64,000 nt of DNA from Pseudomonadota bacterium (GCA_022566735.1 JADFIG010000005.1:1-64000); one strand, 5' to 3'; counted from the first letter of the stretch, positions 1 through 7,991 are shown. Numbers and translations: made by a program. Notes: a model not told the origin generated them from the letters alone.

Positions 1-2
1 TG

Positions 3-20
3 AGCCTGTTGAGGCTTTTT
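3..20 (+). terminator. Small terminator-like hairpin at the window edge
   Basis: A 5-bp stem (AGCCT/AGGCT) with a GTTG loop is followed directly by five T residues. It could end a rightward gene lying outside the window. The stem is short, so this may be chance. Confidence 0.3.
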
Positions 21-82
21 GTTGCCCATCTGCGGGCCATCGTCCTGGCTTGGCTGGGCCGCTCGGCCAGTGGCTACACCCG

Positions 83-640
83 TCAGGTCGCGCTGGCTGC
101 CGCGTGAGGCAATTGTTCAGGGCGGACCAATAACACCGTCGCGGTCAATGCGTCAAAGCTGCCAATCCTTACAAGACGCTTGAAGTGATCGTCGGTAAGG
201 TCTGCAAGCTGAGGCCGGCCTGATAGCTTGGCTTCGTCTCGCACGACCAGGACTTCGTTGACCTCCGGGGATAGCTTCTGCAGGAGCTTCAGTAATGCCC
301 ATTGATCTGGACTGGCTCCTTTGAGAATGTCCCAAATTGGATTGTCGAACCACTGCGCGGTACCCGGAAAGCGCTGCTCGGCCAACTCCACGGCGTCACC
401 TGCATCGGCTTTGCGCCTTGGAACTCGGGCGCCACGCTCATAGCTGTCCCATTTACGCGGTCGATTGATTCTGTCCTCTGAGAACTGGATGAGGTGCGGC
501 TCGAGCGCTTTCTCGATGGCGTAAGAGCTTGGCAAGCCCGACCGTAGCTTGAGCACATGAATCCAGAGCTGGGTGCGCAGCACATCAATCAGATTGCGAG
601 GCGGCCGGCCAGGTTTGGGTGGGGTAATGATCTTGGGCAT
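83..640 (-). CDS. Unrecognised 185-residue protein, possibly HTH-containing
   Basis: I do not recognise a named family. The protein is soluble, with no signal peptide or membrane segment. The N-terminus is basic and proline-rich (PPKPGRPPRN), followed by a helical segment and a KWDSYERGARVP stretch that resembles the end of helix-turn-helix domains in small regulators of mobile elements. A WFDNPIWDIL segment follows near residue 97, and the C-terminal half is helical and leucine-rich. It is divergent from the gene starting at 720, with about 80 bp between them, so the pair may share a control region. Its position inside the tRNA-Phe island suggests cargo or an island regulator. Function is unknown; that it is a real gene is likely from its length and composition. 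Confidence 0.5.
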   Translation of the reverse strand: MPKIITPPKPGRPPRNLIDVLRTQLWIHVLKLRSGLPSSYAIEKALEPHLIQFSEDRINRPRKWDSYERGARVPRRKADAGDAVELAEQRFPGTAQWFDNPIWDILKGASPDQWALLKLLQKLSPEVNEVLVVRDEAKLSGRPQLADLTDDHFKRLVRIGSFDALTATVLLVRPEQLPHAAASAT

Positions 641-719
641 CTACTTGGATAGAGTACAAAAATTGCCCTTTTCTGTTCGGGTGGATCCGGTCGGTATTTT
701 GGCGAACACTGCGTGACCA

Positions 720-1082
720 ATGAACACACTGATGGTCATGAGCACCACACCTACCACGCCAACACCCCCACAGGCAACGAATCCACCTGTTCCAGCACCG
801 CCTCCGCAAGCAATTGCACAAAGGCTGCATGAAGAACTTTTGGCTCTTCATGGGCCAATCTTGGGTGGAGAGCATCTCGCGCACGCGTTGGGCTATGGAA
901 CTCTCGCAGCGTTCAGGCAGGCTCGCCGACGAAACCAGGTGGATGTCACGCTTTTCACACTGCCCAATCGACGTGGTGTCTTTGCTTTGACATTAGATGT
1001 TGCGTCGTGGCTGGCTCACGCACGCCAGGTCAATCGACTGGTCCCAGATACGGAGGAGTGCCCTCTCAAGCTAACGAACTGA
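720..1082 (+). CDS. Unrecognised 120-residue protein, possible DNA-binding domain
   Basis: No family is recognised with certainty. The first 35 residues are Thr/Pro-rich and look disordered. Residues about 36-100 form one compact domain: a helix (RLHEELLALHGPIL), then GGEHLAHALGYGTLAAFRQA, which reads like a helix-turn-helix, then RRRNQVDVTLFTLPNRRGVF, which could be a wing. This layout resembles small phage or island regulators, but that is inference. The first ATG (720) is used; ATGs at 732 and 738 are also possible. It lies divergent to the 83-640 gene and upstream of the IS21 element, with a hairpin terminator just after its stop codon. Confidence 0.5.
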   Translation: MNTLMVMSTTPTTPTPPQATNPPVPAPPPQAIAQRLHEELLALHGPILGGEHLAHALGYGTLAAFRQARRRNQVDVTLFTLPNRRGVFALTLDVASWLAHARQVNRLVPDTEECPLKLTN

Positions 1083-1103
1083 AATCCTTCGTCCAGAAAC
1101 GCA

Positions 1104-1130
1104 AAAACCCGAGGCGGTCACCTCGGGTTG
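1104..1130. terminator. Rho-independent terminator hairpin
   Basis: A 9-bp perfect stem (AACCCGAGG/CCTCGGGTT) with a six-base loop lies 23 bp after the 720-1082 gene. The five-T run is on the minus-strand side, so termination should be stronger leftward, but it may serve both directions. Confidence 0.55.
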
Positions 1131-1277
1131 CTGCGTCCAGCCTATGGCCAGAACAAGGTTGCACTTGCTGGCTGAAGTATCGGCGCGACGTGCCCGTTCG
1201 TCAAGTGGCGGGGCGTACTGGATGAACTCACCCTCTCGGTACTTGACCGGGCACCGAACTCATCCAGGAGCATGCCA

Positions 1278-2822
1278 ATGAGGCTTCCAGTACATCTTCA
1301 AAGAGAAATTGCACGACTGCACTTTTACGATCAACGCCAGTCCCACCGAGGTATCGCTGCCAGCCTTGGGCTGTCACACAGCACAGTGCGAAACATGAGA
1401 GTGCTGCTTGTTGCCAGCGAGCGGTCCTGGTTAGATCTGCAACCCCTGACCGACGACGAATGGCGCCAAACTCTGCGCAACGACAACCGGTCCATCGCTC
1501 AACGCAAGCTCGCGCCTGACTGGACTTGGGTTCAAGAGCAGATGCAACGGGCGGATGCCACGTTGGAAGTCATATGGCGAGAGTGGCGTGAATCTCACCC
1601 CGAAGGCATTGGCTACAGTTCGTTTACCCATGGCTACCGCACGTGGATCAAGTCTCGACACATTGTTATGCGTCGGGTTCATGTCCCTGGAGACAAACTG
1701 TTTGTGGACTTTGCTGGCCGCACGGTGGAAATCAGGGACCCTCAGGGTGGAGCGTCCACATTTGCTCAGATCTTCGTTGCCGTACTAGGCTATTCCAACT
1801 TAACCTATGTTGAGGCGGTCGCCAGCCAGACGACGGCTGATTGGGTTCAATGCCATGCGAATTGCTTTGCCGCCATAGGGGGTGTGCCCAACTGGGTGGT
1901 GAGTGATAACCTCAAAGCAGCCGTGTGGCGCCGTGAACGAGATCGTACCGTTCTCAATCCTGCCTACAGTGAATGCATGCAGCACTATGGCACGGTGGCT
2001 GTCCCGACGCGATCCCGCAAGCCTAAAGACAAGGCAAAGGCTGAAGTAGGGGTGCAGATCGCTCAGCGTTGGATCCTATTCCGGTTGCGTGATCGCGTCT
2101 TCTTCGATCTGGGGGAGTTGAATCAAGAACTGCGTCGCTTGACTCAAGTGATGAATACTCACCCGTTCAAGAAACTCGCGGGCAACCGTCTTGCTCGCTT
2201 TGAAAGCGATGAACGTGCGCATTTGAAGCCGCTACCCAATTCCGCATTCGAACTTTGTGACTGGAAATACGGTGTTCGCGCAGGGCACGATTACCATGTC
2301 GAACACGATGCGGCGTATTACTCGGTGCCTTACCGGTTGCGGGGTATGCGAGTCGATCTGCGCTATACCCGCCAGATCATCGAGATCTTCCATGCAGGCC
2401 AGCGTGTGGCCCTGCATGATTTGACGACCACACCTGGCGAGATTGTTACGGCGCCAGAACATCGTCCTGTTGCGCACCAACGAGTTCTCGAAGGTGAGCC
2501 ATTGGCACTCTCAAGTTGGGCCAAGTCGGTTGGCCCGTATACCCAACTGATGATTGATCATCATCTGGAAAATCGCCCCGACTTGACCAACGGCCTGAAA
2601 GCAGCTCGCCGAATGCGAGAGTTGGCTCGGCTGTATGGCAATGAGCGGTTTGAAGAGGTGTGCGGCTATGCCTTCCCCCTAAACATCGTGTCACTGCGCA
2701 GTGTCGAGTCGATTATCAAGCAGCAAGCTGACCGTCAGCAAACTCGGCAGTCCAGCAGTGTTCCTCCCAAAGGTAACCACGAGAATGTCCGCGGCGGCTC
2801 GTACTTCGGAGGTGATCAATGA
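1278..2822 (+). CDS. istA: IS21-family transposase IstA
   Basis: IstA is the DDE transposase of IS21-type elements and cuts and joins the element ends with help from IstB. The N-terminus has a helix-turn-helix (SHRGIAASLGLSHSTVRN). The catalytic core shows the acidic triad in DKLFVDFAGRT, VVSDNLKAAV and KPKDKAKAEVG. The C-terminal segment after about residue 300 matches the usual IstA DNA-binding extension. At 514 residues it is full length for the family. I place the start at ATG 1278 because GGAG at 1267-1270 lies seven bases upstream; an in-frame ATG at 1272 is too close to that site. The stop overlaps the istB start, implying coupled translation. Confidence 0.93.
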   Translation: MRLPVHLQREIARLHFYDQRQSHRGIAASLGLSHSTVRNMRVLLVASERSWLDLQPLTDDEWRQTLRNDNRSIAQRKLAPDWTWVQEQMQRADATLEVIWREWRESHPEGIGYSSFTHGYRTWIKSRHIVMRRVHVPGDKLFVDFAGRTVEIRDPQGGASTFAQIFVAVLGYSNLTYVEAVASQTTADWVQCHANCFAAIGGVPNWVVSDNLKAAVWRRERDRTVLNPAYSECMQHYGTVAVPTRSRKPKDKAKAEVGVQIAQRWILFRLRDRVFFDLGELNQELRRLTQVMNTHPFKKLAGNRLARFESDERAHLKPLPNSAFELCDWKYGVRAGHDYHVEHDAAYYSVPYRLRGMRVDLRYTRQIIEIFHAGQRVALHDLTTTPGEIVTAPEHRPVAHQRVLEGEPLALSSWAKSVGPYTQLMIDHHLENRPDLTNGLKAARRMRELARLYGNERFEEVCGYAFPLNIVSLRSVESIIKQQADRQQTRQSSSVPPKGNHENVRGGSYFGGDQ

Positions 2823-3571
2823 GTAGCGTCCACCAAACCCTTGCAAGACTGCGCGACCTCAAGCTGTCTGGTATGGCAGAGGCACTCAATCAGCAGATGA
2901 ACATGCCGGGGCAGCAGCAACTGGCCTTCGAAGATCGCTTGGGCATGTTGGTGGAGCATGAGTGGGCTGAGCGAGAGAACCGAAAGCTGAAGAGGCTGAT
3001 CAGAGGGGCCACATTGCCCGAAGGCGCATGCCTAGAGGACTTGGACTATCGGGCCAGCCGTAACTTGGACAAGGCGTTCGTTACTACGTTGTCGTCTTGT
3101 GAATGGATTCACCGCAAGCAGAACCTCATAATTCTGGGGGCCACTGGCGTGGGCAAGACTTGGCTGGCATGCGCCTTCGCAACCCAGGCCTGTCGGCTCA
3201 AGATGGCCGCGACGTTCTATCGCGCATCGGACTTGTACAACGACATTGCCGTGGCAACACTAGATGGATCGTTGCCGAAGCTAAAGCTGCAATTGAGCAA
3301 ACCCCAACTGCTAGTGCTTGATGACTTCGGAATTGGCAATATGACGGTGCAGGCTGCACATGTACTGCTGGATGTAGTGGACAGACGCATGCGACATGGT
3401 TCTCTGTTAATCACCAGCCAGTACCCCGCGGACCAATGGCATAGCCTCTTCCCTGATCCCACCATTGCGGATGCGGTGTTGGACCGCGTGGTTCATCAAG
3501 CACACCGAATTCAATTGAAGGGTGACTCAATGCGTAAGCTGCAAGGACGGAAACGAATGCAAGCTGACTGA
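2819..3571 (+). CDS. istB: IS21-family helper ATPase IstB
   Basis: IstB is the AAA+ ATPase (DnaC/DnaA-like) that selects target DNA and stimulates IstA. The 250-residue protein has an N-terminal helical domain (TLARLRDLKLSGMAEALNQQ), a Walker A motif GATGVGKTWLA near residue 107, Walker B LLVLDDFG near residue 165, and a sensor-like LLITSQYP. These are intact and the length is typical. It overlaps istA by four bases (ATGA), so the two proteins are probably made in a fixed ratio. It is the last gene of the element. Confidence 0.95.
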   Translation: MSSVHQTLARLRDLKLSGMAEALNQQMNMPGQQQLAFEDRLGMLVEHEWAERENRKLKRLIRGATLPEGACLEDLDYRASRNLDKAFVTTLSSCEWIHRKQNLIILGATGVGKTWLACAFATQACRLKMAATFYRASDLYNDIAVATLDGSLPKLKLQLSKPQLLVLDDFGIGNMTVQAAHVLLDVVDRRMRHGSLLITSQYPADQWHSLFPDPTIADAVLDRVVHQAHRIQLKGDSMRKLQGRKRMQAD

Positions 3572-3655
3572 GACTGGTCGCGGTGTCGAAATGCTGACCA
3601 GTGTGCTGGTCCGGCACCGCGACCGCGATGCCAGCGTAAACGCCACTACGCTAAC

Positions 3656-3974
3656 AACGTGACCGCTTTTCTAGCAGTGACTCGATCAGATGATGGCCGC
3701 GACCACAATTTCGTCGGCCGCAAACGATTGGACTGGGTGGTTGCGGCATTCTGGTCTAGGTGGACGCGAGGGGTTGGAATACGCACGTGAGCCTGACGCA
3801 CTCTTTGTGGGTCTAGGTGAAGGTGCAGCAGCCCGCGTGGCCCAGGCCGCTGCGGTGGCTTGGGACACCAGTTTTTCAGGGAGAGCGATCAAGAGATGGC
3901 CATCTTTCAAGTCAGCCAAAAGGAGCTGAAGCGCAAGTGCCCGACCGAGATCCACCTTGCCAGCGCGTTGGCTG
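3656..3974. other. No recognisable gene; eroded spacer after IS21
   Basis: Open frames exist on both strands here, but none shows a domain or a ribosome binding site. A minus-strand frame upstream of 3960 has a helical leucine-rich stretch (LLLADLKDGHLLIALPEK) that might be a fragment of an old gene. I cannot assign it. Confidence 0.4.
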
Positions 3975-4513
3975 TCAGCTAGAGCTAATCTCATACAAGC
4001 GATCCTGGACTTCCTGCACATCGAAGGCATTGGGATCGAAGGGACGTCCGATCCATGCCGTCATGTCGCCATGCTCAGGGTGCGCCGGGTCGACGATGGC
4101 TTCCAAGAACTCTGCGTAGCCAGGCGTGTCACCCACGTCCTCAGGTGGGCAGGCACATGGGGAACTGCAGCTTGAGTTCGGCGGGCATGGTATCGACCCG
4201 CTCGACCTTGATTTTGTGGGCCAGTCATCCCCGAAGTCGTATGTCTAGGTGAACGTGGTGCTGTAGCCGAGCGCCTTGGTCAGCGTCACCTTCGATTCGT
4301 CGTCCATCGACTCCTCGGGCCAGTCTGGATCCGGCATGCCATACCGGCCTTGTGCGAATTCGAACTCATGCAGATGCCCGCCGCCCCAGCCCATGAGACG
4401 CAGCAAGACCACATGCAGCTTAGGCTATCAGATGCTGGCGGGCACCAACACGCGTCGCCAGACCTTGGGGCGTACACCCTGCAGCTCGACCTTGAGTTGC
4501 AGCACCTTGACGT
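3975..4513 (-). pseudogene. Decayed IS1096-passenger TnpR / pRiA4b ORF-3-like gene
   Basis: Reading the minus strand gives a nearly complete copy of the plasmid pRiA4b ORF-3 / IS1096 passenger family, whose function is unknown. Recognisable pieces in order are LKVELQGVRPKVWRRVLVPA, HLHEFEFAQGRYGMPDPDW, TYDFGDDW, HKIKVERVDTMPAEL, CPPEDVGDTPGYAEFLEAI, and HPEHGDMTAWIGRPFDPNAF, ending at a natural stop at 3975-3977. It is broken by two adjacent stops at 4425-4430, another at 4245-4247, a frameshift after the DDW motif near 4220, and loss of about five codons before CPPED near 4150. No start codon is clear. This is an old remnant, not a functional gene. Confidence 0.8.
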
Positions 4514-4525
4514 TTCTCGTGGATG

Positions 4526-4837
4526 ACCCGACGGGGCGACCTCCAGATCACACCGCGCGGCAAGGTGGTGCAGGGCGGTGTGGGGTACCGCTTTTCTGGA
4601 GCCTGGCAGTTGGTCGGGGAGGTCCGTGTCCATCACTACAGCGATACCGAGGGGCGGCCGGCGTTGGCCCACCTGATCGCACAGTACGAGCTGTCGAAGC
4701 GCACCATGCTGTATGGCTTCTGGGCCAAGGTGGACAATCGCGGCGGCGCGCGTATGGGGACTGCGTTTGCCACGTCGGCTGCGCTTGCAGGGCAGGAGCA
4801 GTCTGCTGTCGGACTCGGCGTGTATCACCGGTTCTGA
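4526..4837 (+). pseudogene. 3' fragment of a Gram-negative porin
   Basis: About 104 codons encode the last beta-strands of a trimeric porin of the betaproteobacterial OmpC-like family. The frame reads GVGYRFSGAWQLVGEVRVHH, then AQYELSKRTMLYGFWAKVDN, then a glycine-rich turn and AVGLGVYHRF. The ending on Phe is the outer-membrane assembly signal of porins. A full porin is about 350 residues, so the 5' two thirds, the signal peptide and the promoter are missing. It abuts the IS1096-passenger pseudogene at about 4515, which probably marks a deletion or recombination junction. Confidence 0.75.
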
Positions 4838-5277
4838 GCACGCGAGCTCTGGGCGGCTGACGGTGATGCCTGACGTCAAGTAGCGAGACTGCTGTCCTTG
4901 TACTAGATTCAGGCATGGCCAAGCTGCTCAAGATCCGAAAGCGACATTGCCGGCCTATGTTGAGGCGGCAGTCACCACACCGGCGGAGATTGTTTTTTCT
5001 GTCCGGAGGAGAGGCGTTGCCGATAAATGGCAATGCCCGGATGCTTCTGCCGAGTTGGACCATGAGATTCTTCACCTGTTCGGCATTCTGCAGGATGGTG
5101 GGCCGTTGGATCCTCCCGGGGGAGGAGATGCGTAGAGCGAAAGCTGTGAGCAAGTTATACCAAGTGGTATTTCGTTCTATTGTGGGACCCCAAAGGTATA
5201 AAAATGCAGTGAGTAATATCGGGCTGGTCTGGCGGGTTTTTCGCTGATCTCGCTTCAAGCCGATCTATCATCCGGGC
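4838..5277. other. Spacer with a possible small gene remnant
   Basis: No complete gene is seen. One plus-strand frame from about 4929 to 5135 is open and reads plausibly (LPAYVEAAVTTPAEIVFSVR, ending GGGDA) and may be the 3' end of an unidentified gene. The AT-rich stretch 5140-5230 has ATACCAAGTGG and GGTATAAAAATG runs that could be promoter material for the gene at 5278, but no convincing -35/-10 pair is visible. Confidence 0.35.
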
Positions 5278-5490
5278 ATGAATGAGGAAATCGACCTGGA
5301 TCTTGCGCTTAGAACGCTCCACACTTTGGCGTTGGAAGATGGGGATCTAGGCTACGCATATTGGACTTCCATAGCGGCCTTACTCAAGGACGCTTCCGCG
5401 ATGAGGGAGCGTATCAAGGATCTCGAGCGGGAGGTCGTTCGACTTACCACCAAGCGTGCAGGATCGCGTGGGCAGGGGAAGCCCTCATGA
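5278..5490 (+). CDS. Small helical protein coupled to HAD-like gene
   Basis: This 70-residue acidic protein is not recognised. Residues 1-40 are predicted helical (DLALRTLHTLALEDG), and residues 42-60 form a short amphipathic coiled coil (MRERIKDLEREVVRLTTKR) followed by a basic tail. Its stop codon overlaps the start of the HAD-like gene by four bases (ATGA), so the two are almost certainly made together and may interact. It lies in the island between decayed genes and the serine recombinase, pointing the opposite way to the recombinase. Confidence 0.55.
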   Translation: MNEEIDLDLALRTLHTLALEDGDLGYAYWTSIAALLKDASAMRERIKDLEREVVRLTTKRAGSRGQGKPS

Positions 5491-5936
5491 GCCGGAAACC
5501 GAAGGTGCTTTGCCTGGACCTGGAAGGTACATTAATCAGCAATGCGGTCAGCCAGCTCCCTAGGCCGTTCCTGAAGGATTTTCTGGATGGTTGTGAGGTG
5601 TTATTCGAGCGTATAGCGATGTACACGAGCGTACCGGAGTCAACGTTCCGAACGATTGCGGCGCTTCTTGTCAGTGAAGGCGTAGTACCTGCCTGGTTTC
5701 AAGCTGTCGAATATATTGATTGGGAGGGGCCTGTTAAAGACCTCGCGTTTGTTGGCGAGGTCGCGCCGGATGAAGTGATTCTTGTCGACGACATCGATCT
5801 GGTCGTGCATGCGGAGCAGCGAAACCAGTGGGTTCGCGTCGAGCCTTTTGTGGCCCCCTATTCGGCTTCCGACGCTGAGCTGAAGCGAGTGCTCGGAGAG
5901 TTAAAGCGTAGGCTGGATGTGAGTAAGCCCAATTGA
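5487..5936 (+). CDS. HAD-like (NIF/FCP1-type) protein
   Basis: The 149-residue protein resembles small HAD-superfamily phosphatases. Motif I is CLDLEGTLISN, close to DxDGT but with Glu in place of the second Asp. A motif II-like MYTSVP follows, and ILVDDIDLV matches motif IV, where acidic residues bind Mg2+. The first Asp (nucleophile) is kept, so phosphatase or phosphotransfer activity is possible, but the Glu could lower or change it. The start at 5487 is chosen because it overlaps the preceding gene by ATGA; an upstream extension in this frame only shadows the first gene. It ends before a strong terminator. The substrate is unknown. Confidence 0.7.
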   Translation: MSRKPKVLCLDLEGTLISNAVSQLPRPFLKDFLDGCEVLFERIAMYTSVPESTFRTIAALLVSEGVVPAWFQAVEYIDWEGPVKDLAFVGEVAPDEVILVDDIDLVVHAEQRNQWVRVEPFVAPYSASDAELKRVLGELKRRLDVSKPN

Positions 5937-5992
5937 CGGCTTGTCGATCGAGCCATGCGACTGGTCGTGATCCCCGCCGTCTCTGCTCGTAA

Positions 5993-6038
5993 AAGGGCCG
6001 CTCACGGACTGCTTTCGCAGCACCGAGCGGCCCTTCTT
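5993..6038. terminator. Bidirectional terminator between HAD-like gene and recombinase
   Basis: An 11-bp perfect stem, AAGGGCCGCTC (5993-6003) with GAGCGGCCCTT (6025-6035), encloses a loop with a second short stem (CTGC...GCAG). Four A residues precede it and a pyrimidine-rich run follows, so it can stop both convergent genes. Confidence 0.75.
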
Positions 6039-6074
6039 GTCCGCCATCTCGACGGCGTTGTAGCCCTTTAGCCC

Positions 6075-7745
6075 TTACTCAACTTGCGAGACCGTCCACA
6101 GGCCTTCCCCGCTGTGGCGACTCGGCTTGTATGAGAGCTCGAACCTCTGTGTCAGGACGTCGCTCCCGAGCTCGTCCGTACCGCTTGCCATGGCGAGTGC
6201 AGTGCCAGGCGCGAACTGGATGCGGAAGTAGGACCGGTAGCGCCCCTGCTTTCCTTCGAAGACGATGGACGGAAGAAGCCGGGCGAGCACGGCGCGAAGA
6301 CGTTCCGGGGCAACTGCGCCCGTGAACAGCTCTTTGAGCAAGGTGGCGGGATCCGCTCCGAGCTGTGCCTCAGCCGCTTTGGCGTCGATGGCTGCTCCTC
6401 CTGCCTCGAGCGTGGCGAGCCGCGCTTCCGTCTTGCTGATTTTCTCTTTCAGCTGCGCATACTCCTGCTCGAGTGCTGGGTCATCTTCACTGGCATTGGC
6501 AATCATCCGAAGCAGCCGCTTGCCGCTGGCAGAAAGCTGATTGAGCCGCTGCTTACATGCTTGCAACTCATCGCGATGGTCGCCCGTGAGCCGCAGCCGC
6601 AGAGAGGCTCGGAAGGCCTCCAGAAACGACGGCGTCAGGAACGCTCGCAACGCATGCTCCAACAGCAGTGTCATGCCGGTGATGGCGACGGTGCCGGTCA
6701 GACGTTCACCGGGCTCTGAACGCACTTGAGCAGACGTGGTGCAACCGGCGCACAGCAACGACCGTCTGCTCTTGCTGGGTGCGGTCAGCACCAACGTGCC
6801 ACTGCAGCAGCCACATGTGACCAGTCCTGCCAGAAAGTGCTTGCCGCCTCCGTAGCCTGTTCTGCTATGCGTGTTGGTGTTGCAACGATGCCAGGTTTCA
6901 TCGCTCACCAATCGCAGCTCGGGGCGCGGGTAGTGAACCGGTTGAACGGCAATGCCTTTCTTGTTGGCTCTCGCCTGATAGGTTGTGGAGCCATGCCAGA
7001 CGAAGACACCGCGATAGATGGTGTTGCCCAGCATGTTGCGAACGCGGCTCGGTCGCCAGAATCCTCCCTCCGGCGTGCGCTGCTTTCGCACGATTGGAAT
7101 GCCATGGGTGTTGAGATGAGCCGCAATCTGATGCATCGAGCGCCCTTGCTCACGCATGGCGAAGACCTCACGTACAACCTTGGCCTCCTCTTCATTGATG
7201 ACCCAGGATGTGCCGAGGCTGCGTCCGTCGCTGTCCATTGTTCGTTTGAGGTCGTATCCAAAAGGGGGGGTGGCAATCATGTAGCCGCGCTCGAGCTGGC
7301 CGATCATGCCTCGGCCAACACGTGCTCTGATTTTTCTGCTTTCTTGCTGCGCGAAGAGGCCGTGCAAACCAAACCGGAGTTGCCAGTCCGCGTCACGCGT
7401 ATCGATGCCTTCGTTATGGGTGACGAGTATTTTCCGGTGGTTGTTCTCGAGCCGCCGCACGAGCAGTGCTTGCTCAACACCGTCTCTGCTCAGGCGGGAT
7501 ACTTCGTCCACAAAGAGGACGTCGAACTCGCCTGCGTCCCACGCCTTGAAGGCGGCGTGGTATCCCTCGAGCTTATGTATGCCAAGCTCGGTGCCTGTGA
7601 TGGCACGGTCGCTGAAGATGTGCTCGTCCAACACGGTCAGACCGTGCCTTTGCGCAAGTTCTTGGCAGCATCGGACCTGGTCTTCGATGGATGTATCGCT
7701 CTGCTTGTCGTCGGAGTAACGCGCGTAAATGCCAGCTTTGAGCAT
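6075..7745 (-). CDS. Large serine recombinase
   Basis: This 556-residue protein is a large serine integrase/recombinase that cuts and rejoins DNA through a serine-DNA link. The N-terminal resolvase domain (about 1-150) holds the catalytic Ser11 in YARYSDDKQSD and the conserved VDEVSRLSR. The recombinase domain (about 165-275) has GFWRPSRVRNMLGNTIYRG. A zinc-ribbon follows (CGCCSGTLVL ... LLCAGC, about 310-340), then a coiled coil around 395-445 (QEYAQLKEKISKTEARLATL). All regions appear intact. The gene starts one base after the stop of a 59-residue gene, indicating translational coupling. It may move this island or a smaller element nested in it. Confidence 0.93.
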   Translation of the reverse strand: MLKAGIYARYSDDKQSDTSIEDQVRCCQELAQRHGLTVLDEHIFSDRAITGTELGIHKLEGYHAAFKAWDAGEFDVLFVDEVSRLSRDGVEQALLVRRLENNHRKILVTHNEGIDTRDADWQLRFGLHGLFAQQESRKIRARVGRGMIGQLERGYMIATPPFGYDLKRTMDSDGRSLGTSWVINEEEAKVVREVFAMREQGRSMHQIAAHLNTHGIPIVRKQRTPEGGFWRPSRVRNMLGNTIYRGVFVWHGSTTYQARANKKGIAVQPVHYPRPELRLVSDETWHRCNTNTHSRTGYGGGKHFLAGLVTCGCCSGTLVLTAPSKSRRSLLCAGCTTSAQVRSEPGERLTGTVAITGMTLLLEHALRAFLTPSFLEAFRASLRLRLTGDHRDELQACKQRLNQLSASGKRLLRMIANASEDDPALEQEYAQLKEKISKTEARLATLEAGGAAIDAKAAEAQLGADPATLLKELFTGAVAPERLRAVLARLLPSIVFEGKQGRYRSYFRIQFAPGTALAMASGTDELGSDVLTQRFELSYKPSRHSGEGLWTVSQVE

Positions 7746-7746
7746 G

Positions 7747-7926
7747 TCACCGCTCCTTCTTTGAATCGTTCAGATTGGTTTCGAACTGCATCGCTGCCAA
7801 TTCGGCGAGCAAGTCAGCCAGTTCCCGCGCGGCGAGCGGCAGATCGTCAATCGGCGCTTCTCGGCGGTTGATAGGTATAGCGACGTGTTTGGGCTGGTCG
7901 CGGTCTTTTTGATTGGCTTTGGGCAT
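7747..7926 (-). CDS. 59-residue protein coupled to the serine recombinase
   Basis: The protein is basic at its N-terminus (MPKANQKDRDQPKHVAI) and has a helical leucine/alanine-rich centre (LAARELADLLAELAAMQFE). I do not recognise it. Similar small genes often precede large serine recombinases in proteobacteria; a directionality factor or regulator is conceivable but unproven. The start at 7926 is preferred because AAGGA lies seven bases upstream; an in-frame ATG at 7959 has no such site. One base separates its stop from the recombinase ATG. Confidence 0.6.
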   Translation of the reverse strand: MPKANQKDRDQPKHVAIPINRREAPIDDLPLAARELADLLAELAAMQFETNLNDSKKER

Positions 7927-7965
7927 GGTGATGTCCTTGGGTTCGCATGCGCTCGGCACGCGCAG

Positions 7966-7991
7966 GAGGACGGAAGGGCGCTTCCGTCCTC
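7966..7991 (-). terminator. Hairpin terminator after the tyrosine integrase
   Basis: An 11-bp perfect stem (GAGGACGGAAG/CTTCCGTCCTC) with a four-base loop lies 46 bp beyond the integrase stop. It lacks a clear T run, so it may instead be a processing hairpin or recombinase binding site. Confidence 0.5.

Larger units (their letters stand above)
1196..3655 (+). mobile_element. IS21-family insertion sequence (ends tentative)
   Basis: The istA-istB pair with a 4-bp ATGA overlap defines an IS21-family element. I propose ends from an imperfect inverted repeat: positions 1196-1210 against 3641-3655 match at 11 of 15 bases, sharing AGTGGCG. IS21 ends usually carry several short repeats and a 4-8 bp target duplication, which I could not confirm here. 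Both genes are full length with their catalytic motifs, so the element may still be active. The ends should be treated as approximate. Confidence 0.5.

Noticed and set aside
1..107. An open frame ending at 105-107 that could be the tail of a gene from outside the window
   Set aside because: Only 35 codons, with a terminator-like hairpin at 3-20 inside it, and it overlaps the convergent 83-640 gene.
6726..7871. 381-codon plus-strand frame over the serine recombinase gene
   Set aside because: It is antisense to a gene with clear catalytic motifs and shows no domain of its own.
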